Below are positions 9,163 through 17,617 of a DNA stretch of 34,788 nucleotides, in pieces. Position numbers and translations under genes: made by a program. Numbering within the stretch: position 1 is the stretch's first letter; each line of letters starts with the position of its first letter. Where the stretch lies: the NCBI GenBank assembly GCA_021787655.1, contig JAJYLM010000004.1:1-34788 (forward strand), read 5' to 3'. The DNA is from a bacterium (lineage in GTDB: Bacteria; JAMCPX01). The notes under the pieces are model-generated. The model worked only from the letters and a program-made list of their open reading frames with translations. It did not search any database and was not told the origin of the DNA.

Positions 9163-10029
9163 ATGGAACAGAACATACAAAAAGCATCCGTTCTCATAGA
9201 GGCCCTGCCGTACATCAAGACCTTTTACGGAAAAACGTTCGTGTTCAAGTTCGGCGGCCATGCAATGCTCGACGAGGAACTGAAGAACAATTTTGCCCGG
9301 GACATCATCCTGATGTGGTACATCGGCCTCAAGCCCGTGGTCGTACACGGCGGCGGACCCCAGATCGACGACCTGCTCAAACAGCTCGGCAAGCAGAGCA
9401 CGTTCATCGACGGGCTGCGTGTCACGGACGAAAAGACCATGGACGTGGTCGAGATGGTCCTCGTGGGGAAGATCAACAAGGAGATCGTGGGCCTGATCAA
9501 CCATCTCGGCGGCAAGGCGGTGGGTATCAGCGGCAAGGACGGGAAGCTCCTGGTGGCAAAAATGGTTGAAATGAAAAACCGGGAGAACGGAGACATGCTC
9601 GACATGGGCAGGACAGGGGACATCGTCAGTGCGGACACCAAGATCATCAGAACCCTGGAGCAGAACCACTTCATACCGGTCATCGCGCCGGTTGCCGTGG
9701 GTGAGGACGGACGGGCCTTCAACGTCAATGCCGATGTCGCGGCTGCAACGATCGCCTCCTCCCTGAAGGCCGAAAAGCTGATCATGCTCACGGATGTCGA
9801 CGGCGTGCTCGACAAGGACGGCAAGCTTTTGCCGGGAATCCGGTCGGACGAGGTCGAAGAGCTCATCCGCTCCGGCGTGATTAAGGGCGGCATGATCCCG
9901 AAGGTGCGGTATGCCGTGGAGGCAATCCGGCACGGTGTCAAGAAATGCCACATCATCGACGGGCGGATCCCCCATGCTGTCCTTTTGGAGATATTCACGC
10001 CCGAAGGTGTCGGAACAGAGATTACGTGA
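9163..10029 (+). CDS. argB: Acetylglutamate kinase
   Basis: ArgB phosphorylates N-acetylglutamate, the second step of ornithine and arginine synthesis. The amino-acid-kinase fold is clear: FKFGGHAM near the N-terminus (phosphate-binding Lys and Gly-rich turn), VVVHGGGPQIDDLL (substrate-binding glycine loop), NVNADVAAATIA and LTDVDGVLDKDGK in the nucleotide-binding half. Length is 288, normal. ATG 9163 is two bases after the hslU stop, so translation is probably coupled. An N-terminal helix precedes the core (ALPYIKTFYG), a feature linked to arginine-feedback-sensitive hexameric ArgB in other bacteria; sensitivity here is inference. Confidence 0.96.
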   Translation: MEQNIQKASVLIEALPYIKTFYGKTFVFKFGGHAMLDEELKNNFARDIILMWYIGLKPVVVHGGGPQIDDLLKQLGKQSTFIDGLRVTDEKTMDVVEMVLVGKINKEIVGLINHLGGKAVGISGKDGKLLVAKMVEMKNRENGDMLDMGRTGDIVSADTKIIRTLEQNHFIPVIAPVAVGEDGRAFNVNADVAAATIASSLKAEKLIMLTDVDGVLDKDGKLLPGIRSDEVEELIRSGVIKGGMIPKVRYAVEAIRHGVKKCHIIDGRIPHAVLLEIFTPEGVGTEIT

Positions 10030-10041
10030 CGGAGATAAAGA

Positions 10042-10099
10042 AATTCAATATTAAAAATTCAAAATAAAAAATTCAAAATTCACTATGAACAATTCAAAA
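10042..10099. repeat. AT-rich spacer with four copies of AATTCAA(T/A)A
   Basis: Between argB and argD an abrupt AT-rich patch interrupts GC-rich coding DNA. The nonamer AATTCAA(T/A)A occurs at 10042, 10056, 10070 and 10091, spaced 14, 14 and 21 bases. Half-sites of this form resemble one arm of an arginine-repressor box (ATTCA), but no full TGAAT-N4-ATTCA palindrome is present. Role unknown. Confidence 0.7.
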
Positions 10100-10111
10100 G
10101 GGATGAAAGCA

Positions 10112-11317
10112 ATGAAACATATCGATACCATAGCAGTCACCGACGCGTGCATCATGCACACCTACAAGCGCATACCGCTGGTCATAACCCGGGGCAAAGG
10201 TATTTACCTGTGGGACAAGAGCGGCAAACGGTATATGGATTTTCTCGGTGCACGGGGTGCTGCCAATACCGGTTACTCCAATCCTGATGTCGTACGGGCA
10301 CTGACGGCACAGGCAAAAAAGCTCATCCTGGTTACCAATGATTTTTATACCGAGCCTCAGGCCCAGCTCGCACAGATGCTTACCCGGCACTCGTTTGCGG
10401 ACCAGGTATTTTTCTGCAACAGCGGCGCCGAGGCGAATGAAGGTGCGCTCAAACTCGCGCGGCTTTACTCGTCCCGGAAATACGGCACCGGCAGGTATGT
10501 GATCGTCAGTGCAAGCAACTCCTTCCACGGCAGGACCTACGGGACCCTGTCGGCAACAGGACAGAAGAAATACCAGCACGGTTTCGGGCCCCTGGTACCG
10601 GGATTCAGGTACGTCCGGTTCAACGATACGGAAGATATGCAGGCAGCGCTGGGCGATGATGTGTGCGCTGTCATCCTCGAGCCGGTCCAGGGCGAGGGGG
10701 GCATCTACCCTGCGACACAGGAGTATCTCTCGTTTGTCCGCGAGCAGACCCGCAGGAAAGACATCCTGCTCATCATGGACGAAGTCCAGGTCGGCCTCGG
10801 CAGGACCGGCACGCTGTTCGCGTACGAACATTACGGGATACAGCCGGACATGGTCACCATTGCAAAGTCCATCGCAGGCGGAGTCCCCATGGGCGCACTG
10901 CTCGCAACCAGGGACGTTGCAGGCGCGTTCGACTACGGCACTCACGGGACCACGTTCGGAGGCTCTCCCCTCGCCGCTGCAGCAGGCCTCGCGGCGCTCA
11001 CCTCCATTCTCCGGCACCGGCTCCCGGGCAATGCGAAAAAGATCGGCGCGGCTGCAATGAAAAAACTTGCAGGCCTGAAGAAACGGTACCCGGACGCCAT
11101 CAAAGACGTACGGGGGCTTGGACTGGCCCTTGGCGTTGAGCTGTTCGATGCAGGACTTGCCGCCCGGGTCTTCGACGAATGCCTGAAGAACGGACTTATC
11201 ATCAATATAACGAACGGTACGATCGTCCGGTTCCTGCCTCCCCTCGTCATTACCCGGCAGCAGATGGACACGGGCATTTCCCTCTTTGAAAAGGCCCTGC
11301 TGACCGCGCTCAAATAA
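10112..11317 (+). CDS. argD: Acetylornithine aminotransferase
   Basis: ArgD is a class III PLP aminotransferase that converts N-acetylglutamate semialdehyde to N-acetylornithine with glutamate as amino donor. NSGAEANEGALKLAR (cofactor phosphate site), SFHGRTYGTLSATGQ, LEPVQGEGG, MDEVQVGLGRTG and the PLP lysine in TIAKSIAGG are all present, as is THGTTFGGSPLA. ATG 10112 (MKHIDTIAV) gives 401 residues and has AGGGA upstream at good distance. In-frame ATGs at 10085 and 10103 lie in or near the AT-rich repeat patch and look less likely. The same family can also serve as succinyldiaminopimelate aminotransferase. It is flanked by argB and argF. Confidence 0.93.
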   Translation: MKHIDTIAVTDACIMHTYKRIPLVITRGKGIYLWDKSGKRYMDFLGARGAANTGYSNPDVVRALTAQAKKLILVTNDFYTEPQAQLAQMLTRHSFADQVFFCNSGAEANEGALKLARLYSSRKYGTGRYVIVSASNSFHGRTYGTLSATGQKKYQHGFGPLVPGFRYVRFNDTEDMQAALGDDVCAVILEPVQGEGGIYPATQEYLSFVREQTRRKDILLIMDEVQVGLGRTGTLFAYEHYGIQPDMVTIAKSIAGGVPMGALLATRDVAGAFDYGTHGTTFGGSPLAAAAGLAALTSILRHRLPGNAKKIGAAAMKKLAGLKKRYPDAIKDVRGLGLALGVELFDAGLAARVFDECLKNGLIINITNGTIVRFLPPLVITRQQMDTGISLFEKALLTALK

Positions 11318-11338
11318 CGGTCTCGTCGGCCGTTTTTT
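11316..11338 (+). terminator. Probable intrinsic terminator after argD
   Basis: AACGG at 11316-11320 pairs with CCGTT at 11330-11334 around a nine-base loop and runs into six Ts. The stem is short (5 bp), so termination may be partial. A good promoter lies just downstream, which supports a transcription break here. Confidence 0.5.
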
Positions 11339-11363
11339 CAGGGTCTGGTTGCTGCACGATGAT

Positions 11364-11392
11364 TTGATAAAACACTCCGGCCATGTTAGCAT
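11364..11392 (+). promoter_or_regulatory. Probable sigma-70 promoter for argF-glmU-glmS
   Basis: TTGATA (11364-11369) and TAGCAT (11387-11392) are separated by exactly 17 bases, matching 5 of 6 and 4 of 6 consensus positions. The start would fall near 11399, about 25 bases before the argF ATG, and leaves room for its AGAGGAAGG ribosome site. Confidence 0.55.
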
Positions 11393-11424
11393 GGCGATGA
11401 TTTCACAAAAAACAAGAGGAAGGT

Positions 11425-12330
11425 ATGCGAAAACGGGATTTGACCAGTATATTCGACGTAACAAAGACGGAAATTGGAGACCTGATACAGGAAGCGGTCC
11501 GCCTCAAACAGGAAAAGAAGCCTTCGCTCCCCCTGCGGGGAAAGACGCTCGCCATGATCTTCGAAAAGTCATCGACCAGGACCAGGGTATCGTTCGAAGT
11601 GGGCATGTTCCAGCTCGGCGGTATGGCGCTGTTCCTCAATTCCAGGGATATCCAGCTTTCCCGGGGCGAGACCATCCAGGACACAGCACGAACGATCTCC
11701 CGGTACGTGGACGGCATCATGCTGCGGACCTTTGCGCATGAAAATGTCGTCGGGCTTGCAGGTGCCGCATCCGTTCCCGTGATCAACGGACTTTCTGACC
11801 TTTCGCATCCGTGCCAGATCCTCAGCGACCTGCTCACGGTGTATGAAAAGAAGGGCGATTACCGGAACCTGACCTATGCGTACATCGGCGACGGCAACAA
11901 TGTGCTCAACTCGTGGCTCGAGGCTTCGGGCGTGATCGGCATCAGCCTGAACATCGCGACACCGCCTTCGCACGGGCCGGATCAATCCATTCTCAGCAGG
12001 GCACAGGAGATGAATCCGCGCACCATTCGCCTGTTCGACCGCCCCGAGGACGCGGTCCGGGACGCCGACGTCGTGTACACGGATGTCTGGGTGAGCATGG
12101 GACAGGAGGACGTCCGCATGGAGAAACTCAGGGACTTTGCGGGATTCCAGATCAACGAATCACTGCTCGGACATGCACGCCGTGACGCGATCGTCATGCA
12201 CTGCCTGCCGGCGCACCGGGGAGAAGAAATAACGTCGTCGGTACTGGACGGCGGACAATCCGTCGTGTTCGATCAGGCGGAGAACAGACTCCATATGCAA
12301 AAGGCTATCTTAACGTTTCTCATCAAATAA
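11425..12330 (+). CDS. argF: Ornithine carbamoyltransferase
   Basis: ArgF joins carbamoyl phosphate and ornithine to give citrulline in arginine synthesis. The carbamoyl-phosphate loop is SSTRTRVSFE near residue 50. Carbamoyl-phosphate-side HPCQ is in LSDLSHPCQILSDLLT, and the ornithine-side motif HCLPAHRGEE is near the C-terminus. Length is 301, normal. GAGGAAGG upstream gives a strong ribosome site. It follows argD after a spacer of about 105 bp that holds a terminator-like hairpin and a promoter, so it may be expressed apart from argBD. argG and argH are not in the window. Confidence 0.96.
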   Translation: MRKRDLTSIFDVTKTEIGDLIQEAVRLKQEKKPSLPLRGKTLAMIFEKSSTRTRVSFEVGMFQLGGMALFLNSRDIQLSRGETIQDTARTISRYVDGIMLRTFAHENVVGLAGAASVPVINGLSDLSHPCQILSDLLTVYEKKGDYRNLTYAYIGDGNNVLNSWLEASGVIGISLNIATPPSHGPDQSILSRAQEMNPRTIRLFDRPEDAVRDADVVYTDVWVSMGQEDVRMEKLRDFAGFQINESLLGHARRDAIVMHCLPAHRGEEITSSVLDGGQSVVFDQAENRLHMQKAILTFLIK

Positions 12331-12344
12331 CAGGGGGGATACGC

Positions 12345-13736
12345 ATGGACACAAAACTTTATACCCTTATCCTGGCTGCCGGCGAGGGCAAGCGGATGAA
12401 ATCGGACATTCCGAAGGTCTTTCATCCGATCGGCGGTCTGCCCATGATTGAGTACGTCCTCAGGAGGGCGATCGATCTGCCCTCGGACAAGGTCATCGTG
12501 GTCGTCGGTACCGGCAAGGAGATCATCATGGACTACGTTTCCAAGCGGTTCGAGGATGCCCTGTTTGTCCATCAGGACAAACAGCTCGGGACCGCGGATG
12601 CAGTACGGTGCGCGGCACAGGAACTTGCCGAGCTGGACGGGGATGTCCTGATCCTCAACGGCGATGTCCCGCTGATCAAGCATGTGCTCATCAAGGACTT
12701 CTATGACCACTACAAGAAATCCAAGGCGTCCCTCGGGTTTATCACCGCAACCCTCGACAATCCCGAGGGCTACGGCAGGGTCGTCAAAAAGGCCGGCAAG
12801 TACGCGATCGTCGAAGAGAACGATGCAGACGAGAAAACCAAGAAGGTGCGGGAGATCAACGCCGGTATCTACCTTGCGTCCTGCAAGCTGCTGTTCAAGG
12901 CGCTGGAGCGCGTCAAGCCCTCCCCGGTGACCGGCGAGTTCTATCTCACGGATGTCATCCGCATCATGCAGACCTTGAAAAAGAAGGTGACGAACTACCA
13001 TACCGACGATGCAGACCAGGTGCTGGGCGTCAACACGCGCAGGGCGCTCGCCCACTCCGAGAGCATCCTGAACCAGCGCAAGCTGAACAGGCTCATGGCG
13101 AGCGGCGTCACGATCTTCGATCCGGACAGCACCTATGTTGAACAGGACGTGGTGATCGGCAAGGACAGCATCGTGTATCCGAACTGTTTCATCATGAACG
13201 GCACCAAAATAGGGAAACGGTGCATCATCTGGAACGGGAGCATCATCAAGGACTCCAAGATCAACGACGGTGTCGAGATCAAGCCGTACTCGGTCATCGA
13301 GCAGAGCCTCGTGGGAAAGGACGCTGTCATCGGTCCCTTTGCGCGGCTGAGGCCCGAGACCGTGCTTGACGACAACGTCCATATCGGCAACTTCGTCGAG
13401 ATCAAGAAATCGTCGCTCGGCAAGGGCTCCAAGGCAAACCACCTGTCGTATCTCGGTGACGCCACCATCGGCAGCAGGGTGAACGTCGGCGCAGGCACCA
13501 TAACCTGCAACTACGACGGCTTCAAGAAAAACCCCACCGTGATCGAGGACGAGGCATTCATCGGCAGCGACACTGCGCTCGTCGCACCGGTCCGCATCGG
13601 CAGGGGTGCCATCGTCGGGGCATCGTCGGCCATTACCAAGGACGTTCCGCCGGGTGCGCTCGGCATCGAGCGTGCGGACCAGAGGAATATCGAGGGCTAT
13701 GCCATGAAGCGGAAGAGCAAGCTCGGGGGCAGGTGA
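12345..13736 (+). CDS. glmU: Bifunctional GlcNAc-1-P uridyltransferase / GlcN-1-P acetyltransferase
   Basis: GlmU makes UDP-GlcNAc in two steps: acetylation of glucosamine-1-phosphate, then uridylylation. The N-terminal pyrophosphorylase half has LAAGEGKRMKSDIPKVFHPIGG (nucleotide-binding loop), KQLGTADAVRCA and LNGDVPL. The C-terminal half is a left-handed beta-helix of hexapeptide repeats, with the acetyltransferase segment GAGTITCNYDGFKK. Length 463 is normal. A run of six Gs gives a ribosome site. Its stop overlaps the glmS start by one base (TGATG), so translation is coupled and both enzymes of the pathway are made together. Confidence 0.97.
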   Translation: MDTKLYTLILAAGEGKRMKSDIPKVFHPIGGLPMIEYVLRRAIDLPSDKVIVVVGTGKEIIMDYVSKRFEDALFVHQDKQLGTADAVRCAAQELAELDGDVLILNGDVPLIKHVLIKDFYDHYKKSKASLGFITATLDNPEGYGRVVKKAGKYAIVEENDADEKTKKVREINAGIYLASCKLLFKALERVKPSPVTGEFYLTDVIRIMQTLKKKVTNYHTDDADQVLGVNTRRALAHSESILNQRKLNRLMASGVTIFDPDSTYVEQDVVIGKDSIVYPNCFIMNGTKIGKRCIIWNGSIIKDSKINDGVEIKPYSVIEQSLVGKDAVIGPFARLRPETVLDDNVHIGNFVEIKKSSLGKGSKANHLSYLGDATIGSRVNVGAGTITCNYDGFKKNPTVIEDEAFIGSDTALVAPVRIGRGAIVGASSAITKDVPPGALGIERADQRNIEGYAMKRKSKLGGR

Positions 13737-15565
13737 TGTGCGGTATCGTCGGATACATCGGCAGGCGGCACGCCCTCCCCATCATCCTTGACGGACTGAA
13801 GCGGCTCGAATACCGGGGATACGATTCGTCGGGTGTCGCGATCATCACGGACAAGGGACTGAGTATCAAACGGAAGAAAGGCAAGATAAAGGACCTCGTC
13901 CAGCTCATCGAGCACGAAACCATCGACGGGACCACCGGCCTCGGCCATACGCGGTGGGCCACGCACGGAAAGCCGTCGGACGAGAACGCCCACCCGCACC
14001 GGGCAGGCGATGTTGTCGTGGTCCACAACGGCATCATAGAAAATTATACGGAGCTGCGTGCACTGCTCCAGGGCAGAGGGCACCATTTCAAGTCAGAAAC
14101 AGATACCGAGATCATCGCCCACCTGATCGAAGACCACCTGAAGTCCGGCGCGTCGTTCGAAGACGCGGTCTTCGCCTCGGTCAAGCAGCTGCGCGGCTCG
14201 TTCGCGCTCGGCGTGCTCTCAGCGAAGAACCCGGACCGCCTGATCGCCGTCCGGGAAGCAAGCCCGCTGGTCATCGGGTTCGGCAACAGCGAAAACATCT
14301 TCGCATCCGACATGCCCGCAATCCTGCCGTACACCAACAAAATGCTGTTCATGCACGACGGCACGATCGCGGTCATAACCGCTGAAGACGTCCGGGTCTT
14401 CGACTTTGCCGGGAACGCCCTGCCGGTGCATCCCAAGCAGTTCGACATCAGCCCGGCAATGGCGGAAAAAGGCGGGTACAAGCACTTCATGCAGAAGGAG
14501 ATCTTCGAGCAGCCGCAGGCCATCACGGACACCGTGCGGGACCGGATCCTGTTCGACACCAGGGAGATCGATCTCAAGGAGGCAGGCATCGACAACCGGC
14601 TCCTCCACGCACTGAAGCGCATCAATTTTGTCGCGTGCGGCACGTCGTACCATGCAGGCCTGACCGGCAAGTACATCATCGAGGAGATGACCGGTATCCC
14701 GGTCGATGTTGAGGTAGCCTCAGAGTTCAGGTACAAAACACCGCTCCTCGGCAGCGATACCCTGACGGTCGCGATATCCCAGTCCGGTGAAACGGCGGAC
14801 ACGCTCGCGGCGATACGGCTCGCAAAAAAACACGGCAGCCAGGTCCTGAGTATCTGCAACGTGATCGACAGTACCATTGCACGGGAATCGGACCATGTCC
14901 TGTACACGCATGCTGGCCCTGAGATCAGCGTTGCCTCAACCAAGGCATTCACCTCCCAGCTCGTCTCCATCTACCTGCTGGCTATCCACATCGGCAGAAG
15001 CCTCGGGAGGCTCTCCCGTCAGCAGACGGCTTCATACCTTGACGCACTCGTCTCCATCCCCGTGCTGCTGGATACGATGCTCAAGCAGGAGGACTGTATC
15101 GTCACCATCGCCAAGCAGTACGCGAAGCACTCCGACTTTTTGTACCTGGGCAGGGGCATCAGCTACCCCGTCGCACTGGAGGGCGCGCTCAAGCTCAAGG
15201 AGATTTCCTATATCCACGCAGAGGGCTATCCCGCGGGCGAGATCAAGCACGGCCCCATTGCCCTCGTCAACCGTGACATGCCCGTGGTTTTCGTCGCCGT
15301 CAAGGGCAAGGTCTATGAGAAGATCAAAAATAATATAGAAGAGGTGAAGGCGCGCGACGGCCGGATCATCAGCTTCACCAATGCCGATGACGCAGGTATC
15401 CGGGAATTGTCAGATGAGCTGTTTGTGCTCCCGGCGATCGACGAGCTGTTTACCCCCATCCTTTCCATCGTTCCCCTCCAGCTGCTCGCATACCATATCG
15501 CCGTCATGAACGGCACGGATGTTGACCAGCCCAAGAACCTTGCAAAAAGCGTTACCGTGGAATAA
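13736..15565 (+). CDS. glmS: Glutamine--fructose-6-phosphate aminotransferase (isomerizing)
   Basis: GlmS makes glucosamine-6-phosphate from fructose-6-phosphate and glutamine, the entry step to cell wall and lipid A sugars. The Ntn-type glutaminase domain starts MCGIVGYIG, with Cys2 as nucleophile, so the ATG at 13736 is chosen over a GTG one codon upstream. TRWATHGKPSDENAHPH and HNGIIENYTELR follow. Two SIS domains follow, with CGTSYHAGLTGKY, SQSGETADTLAAI and SVASTKAFTSQL, and the C-terminus is PKNLAKSVTVE. Length 609 is normal. There is no leader between glmU and glmS, so a glmS ribozyme is excluded. Confidence 0.97.
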   Translation: MCGIVGYIGRRHALPIILDGLKRLEYRGYDSSGVAIITDKGLSIKRKKGKIKDLVQLIEHETIDGTTGLGHTRWATHGKPSDENAHPHRAGDVVVVHNGIIENYTELRALLQGRGHHFKSETDTEIIAHLIEDHLKSGASFEDAVFASVKQLRGSFALGVLSAKNPDRLIAVREASPLVIGFGNSENIFASDMPAILPYTNKMLFMHDGTIAVITAEDVRVFDFAGNALPVHPKQFDISPAMAEKGGYKHFMQKEIFEQPQAITDTVRDRILFDTREIDLKEAGIDNRLLHALKRINFVACGTSYHAGLTGKYIIEEMTGIPVDVEVASEFRYKTPLLGSDTLTVAISQSGETADTLAAIRLAKKHGSQVLSICNVIDSTIARESDHVLYTHAGPEISVASTKAFTSQLVSIYLLAIHIGRSLGRLSRQQTASYLDALVSIPVLLDTMLKQEDCIVTIAKQYAKHSDFLYLGRGISYPVALEGALKLKEISYIHAEGYPAGEIKHGPIALVNRDMPVVFVAVKGKVYEKIKNNIEEVKARDGRIISFTNADDAGIRELSDELFVLPAIDELFTPILSIVPLQLLAYHIAVMNGTDVDQPKNLAKSVTVE

Positions 15566-16716
15566 TGGAACACGCAGGTATACTCCTCTCCCTGTTTCTC
15601 ATCTTCATAAGCGCAAAACTGTTCAACTACCTCTTTCAAAAGCTCCACATACCGCCCATGCTCGGTGAAATTGCAGCGGGGGTTGTCCTCGGTGCCGGCG
15701 GGCTGCACCTGATCACGGAAACACCGGTGCTCAATGCATTTTCCGAGCTTGGGGCCATGATGCTGCTGTTTGTCGTCGGACTGCACACACGGCTGAAAGA
15801 CATGCTGAAGATCGGCATCGATGCAACCATCGTCGCAACACTCGGTGTCGCACTGCCGCTGGCACTCGGCTATTTTTTCATCCTCTCCACCGGCCACAGG
15901 GGCACAGAGGCGCTGTTTGTCGCAACGGCACTCGTCGCAACATCCGTGGGCATCACCGCACGGGTCCTGAACGACCTGAAACTCGAACATACCGTCTCTG
16001 CAAAGATTATCCTCGGGGCAGCAGTCGCGGACGACATCCTCGGACTGCTCGTGCTCGCGGCAGTCACCGGCGAGACCAACGGACATATCGACGTGTACAA
16101 GATCCTCTCGCTGCTCGTTGTTGCCGTCCTGTTTCTCGCCGGTGTGTTTCTCCTCGGCGGCAGATCCGTGAAACTGCTCAAGAGCAGGCTCGAGCGGTTG
16201 AAGCTGGAGAAAAACGAGTTCATCCTCAGCATGTCCCTGCTCCTCGGCCTGTCCTTCCTGACATCGTTCATCGGAATGGCGGGCATCGTCGGTGCTTTTT
16301 TTGCCGGTTTGCTCATGGCCGAGCTTGAAGACGAGCACCTCGGCGACATGTTCGATTCCATGTATGAATTCCTCGTCCCCTTCTTCTTCGTGATGATCGG
16401 CATGAAGATACAGCCCGGACAGCTCTTCAGCGGCGGCATCATGCTGGTTGCCACGGTCTACACGCTCATTGCGATCGCCGGGAAATACATCGGCTGCGGG
16501 CTTGGGGCTGTGCGGTACGGTCCCCGGGTCATGAACTTCGTCGGTCTCGGCATGATACCGCGGGGAGAGGTCGGTATGATCGTTGCACTGATCGGATTGA
16601 ACATGGGTGTCATCAGCAGCAGCGCTTATGCTGTCATCATCTTCATGGTCGTCGTCACGACCCTGATAACGCCGTTCGTGCTCCAGTTCGTCTCAAAGTA
16701 CGGAGGGGTGAAGTAA
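15565..16716 (+). CDS. CPA2-family monovalent cation:proton antiporter (membrane domain only)
   Basis: A polytopic inner-membrane protein of 383 residues with about 11-12 hydrophobic segments. It resembles the sodium/proton exchanger domain of KefB/KefC-type and related CPA2 antiporters: LHIPPMLGEIAAGVVLG near the N-terminus, then AAVADDILGLLVLAAV with the paired acidic residues expected in the ion-binding core. IPRGEVGMIVALIG near the C-terminus is another family signature. It ends after the membrane domain with no TrkA/RCK nucleotide-binding tail, so K+ efflux control of the Kef type cannot be assumed. Ion specificity is unknown. The ATG overlaps the glmS stop (TAATG), so it is part of the same operon; the functional link to amino sugars is unclear. 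Confidence 0.85.
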   Translation: MEHAGILLSLFLIFISAKLFNYLFQKLHIPPMLGEIAAGVVLGAGGLHLITETPVLNAFSELGAMMLLFVVGLHTRLKDMLKIGIDATIVATLGVALPLALGYFFILSTGHRGTEALFVATALVATSVGITARVLNDLKLEHTVSAKIILGAAVADDILGLLVLAAVTGETNGHIDVYKILSLLVVAVLFLAGVFLLGGRSVKLLKSRLERLKLEKNEFILSMSLLLGLSFLTSFIGMAGIVGAFFAGLLMAELEDEHLGDMFDSMYEFLVPFFFVMIGMKIQPGQLFSGGIMLVATVYTLIAIAGKYIGCGLGAVRYGPRVMNFVGLGMIPRGEVGMIVALIGLNMGVISSSAYAVIIFMVVVTTLITPFVLQFVSKYGGVK

Positions 16717-16728
16717 CGTCAGCGTTAC
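16713..16728. repeat. Small inverted repeat spanning two convergent stop codons
   Basis: GTAACG-TCAG-CGTTAC forms a perfect 6-bp stem with a 4-base loop. Its two arms contain the stop codon of the antiporter gene (plus) and that of the PilZ gene (minus), which are 8 bp apart. No T-run follows, so it is a poor intrinsic terminator. Confidence 0.55.
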
Positions 16729-17450
16729 GATTTCTGCTGCAGCGACCCGACGTAGGCATCCAGGATCTGCTGATCGCCCCGATCGAACTCCGTGAACTGA
16801 ACACCCATACCGGCAACCCTGTCGTAACCTGCCGTGGCGCCCTGTTCGCGGTTGACGATGTGGACGATCTCGCCGCTGACCTTGACCTCGCGCGCAGAAC
16901 CGGGAAGGGAGAGGACGAGGTCTACCTTTGAACCGACGGGGAGGGGCTTGTCCGTTGCAATAAAGATGCCCCCCTTGGAAATGTCCTTGGTATACTCCTG
17001 GATAAAATGTTCCGTTGAACGGAAACCCACCTTGATGGTTGCATTGAACCGCTGGTCTTTTCTCCCTTTGGTCGCACTGGTTCTCCTCAGGATGCTCGAC
17101 AGGGCAAACGACACTTCAAAATCACCGATGAATTTCAGGTCCGATGTCAGGATAAACTTGTTCTTGAACTCCTTGCGTTCATTTTCTCCGAACGCCATGA
17201 GTTCAAAGATCTTGGCGCTGTTTTTCTGCCCCCACCGCTTGATCGAATTCACGTACCGCGGAAGAAAGGACGGAAAGTCGAACGAAAAGATGATCCCCAG
17301 AGAGTCACTCGACGACCAGCAGTACAGGTTCATTGACCTGAGGACAGGCGGCTTGTATTCCCGCTTTATTTCTTTCAAAAACTGCTCAACTCCATCTGCT
17401 TTCTGCGATATGTAGGGTACGATTAATGCGATTTCAAAATCTTTATCCAT
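16725..17450 (-). CDS. PilZ domain protein (probable cyclic-di-GMP effector)
   Basis: Protein of 241 residues. The C-terminal third looks like a PilZ domain: a basic stretch RKDQRF (RxxxR-type arm), then DISKGGIFIA (the D/NxSxxG motif), VGSKVDLVLSLP, and a final strand GMGVQFTEF. These are the features that bind cyclic-di-GMP. The N-terminal 100 residues (LIVPYISQKADGVEQFLKEIKREY) are not recognised. It has no signal peptide or membrane segment, so it is probably cytoplasmic. GGAG five bases before ATG 17450 supports the start. The 167 bp upstream hold no other gene. It is convergent with the antiporter and co-directional with the SNF2 cassette. Targets could be motility, adhesion or polysaccharide; the sequence does not say. 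Confidence 0.8.
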   Translation of the reverse strand: MDKDFEIALIVPYISQKADGVEQFLKEIKREYKPPVLRSMNLYCWSSSDSLGIIFSFDFPSFLPRYVNSIKRWGQKNSAKIFELMAFGENERKEFKNKFILTSDLKFIGDFEVSFALSSILRRTSATKGRKDQRFNATIKVGFRSTEHFIQEYTKDISKGGIFIATDKPLPVGSKVDLVLSLPGSAREVKVSGEIVHIVNREQGATAGYDRVAGMGVQFTEFDRGDQQILDAYVGSLQQKS

Positions 17451-17617
17451 AGGTTCTCCGGTTTTTCTTCTGTATCACAATTCTTCGGAGATGTGAACCG
17501 ACATCGAACTTTCCCTAATTTTTTTCTGGTTTTCGCTGGTATACCTATAGCCCCTGTTCATTGTACTCTGCCGCGTATGTTTGCCTTCCTTTGCGAATCG
17601 TTAGGCTCTGTTGTTAG

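Noticed and set aside
7709..9187. 492-codon open frame antisense to hslU, rich in Asp, Leu and His
   Set aside because: It is the mirror of a highly conserved GC-rich gene and has no family features; its composition is that of an antisense shadow.
10042..10099. Complete arginine-repressor box
   Set aside because: Only single ATTCA arms are present; no TGAAT-N4-ATTCA palindrome was found.
13700..13740. glmS ribozyme
   Set aside because: glmS overlaps glmU by one base, so there is no leader in which the ribozyme could lie.
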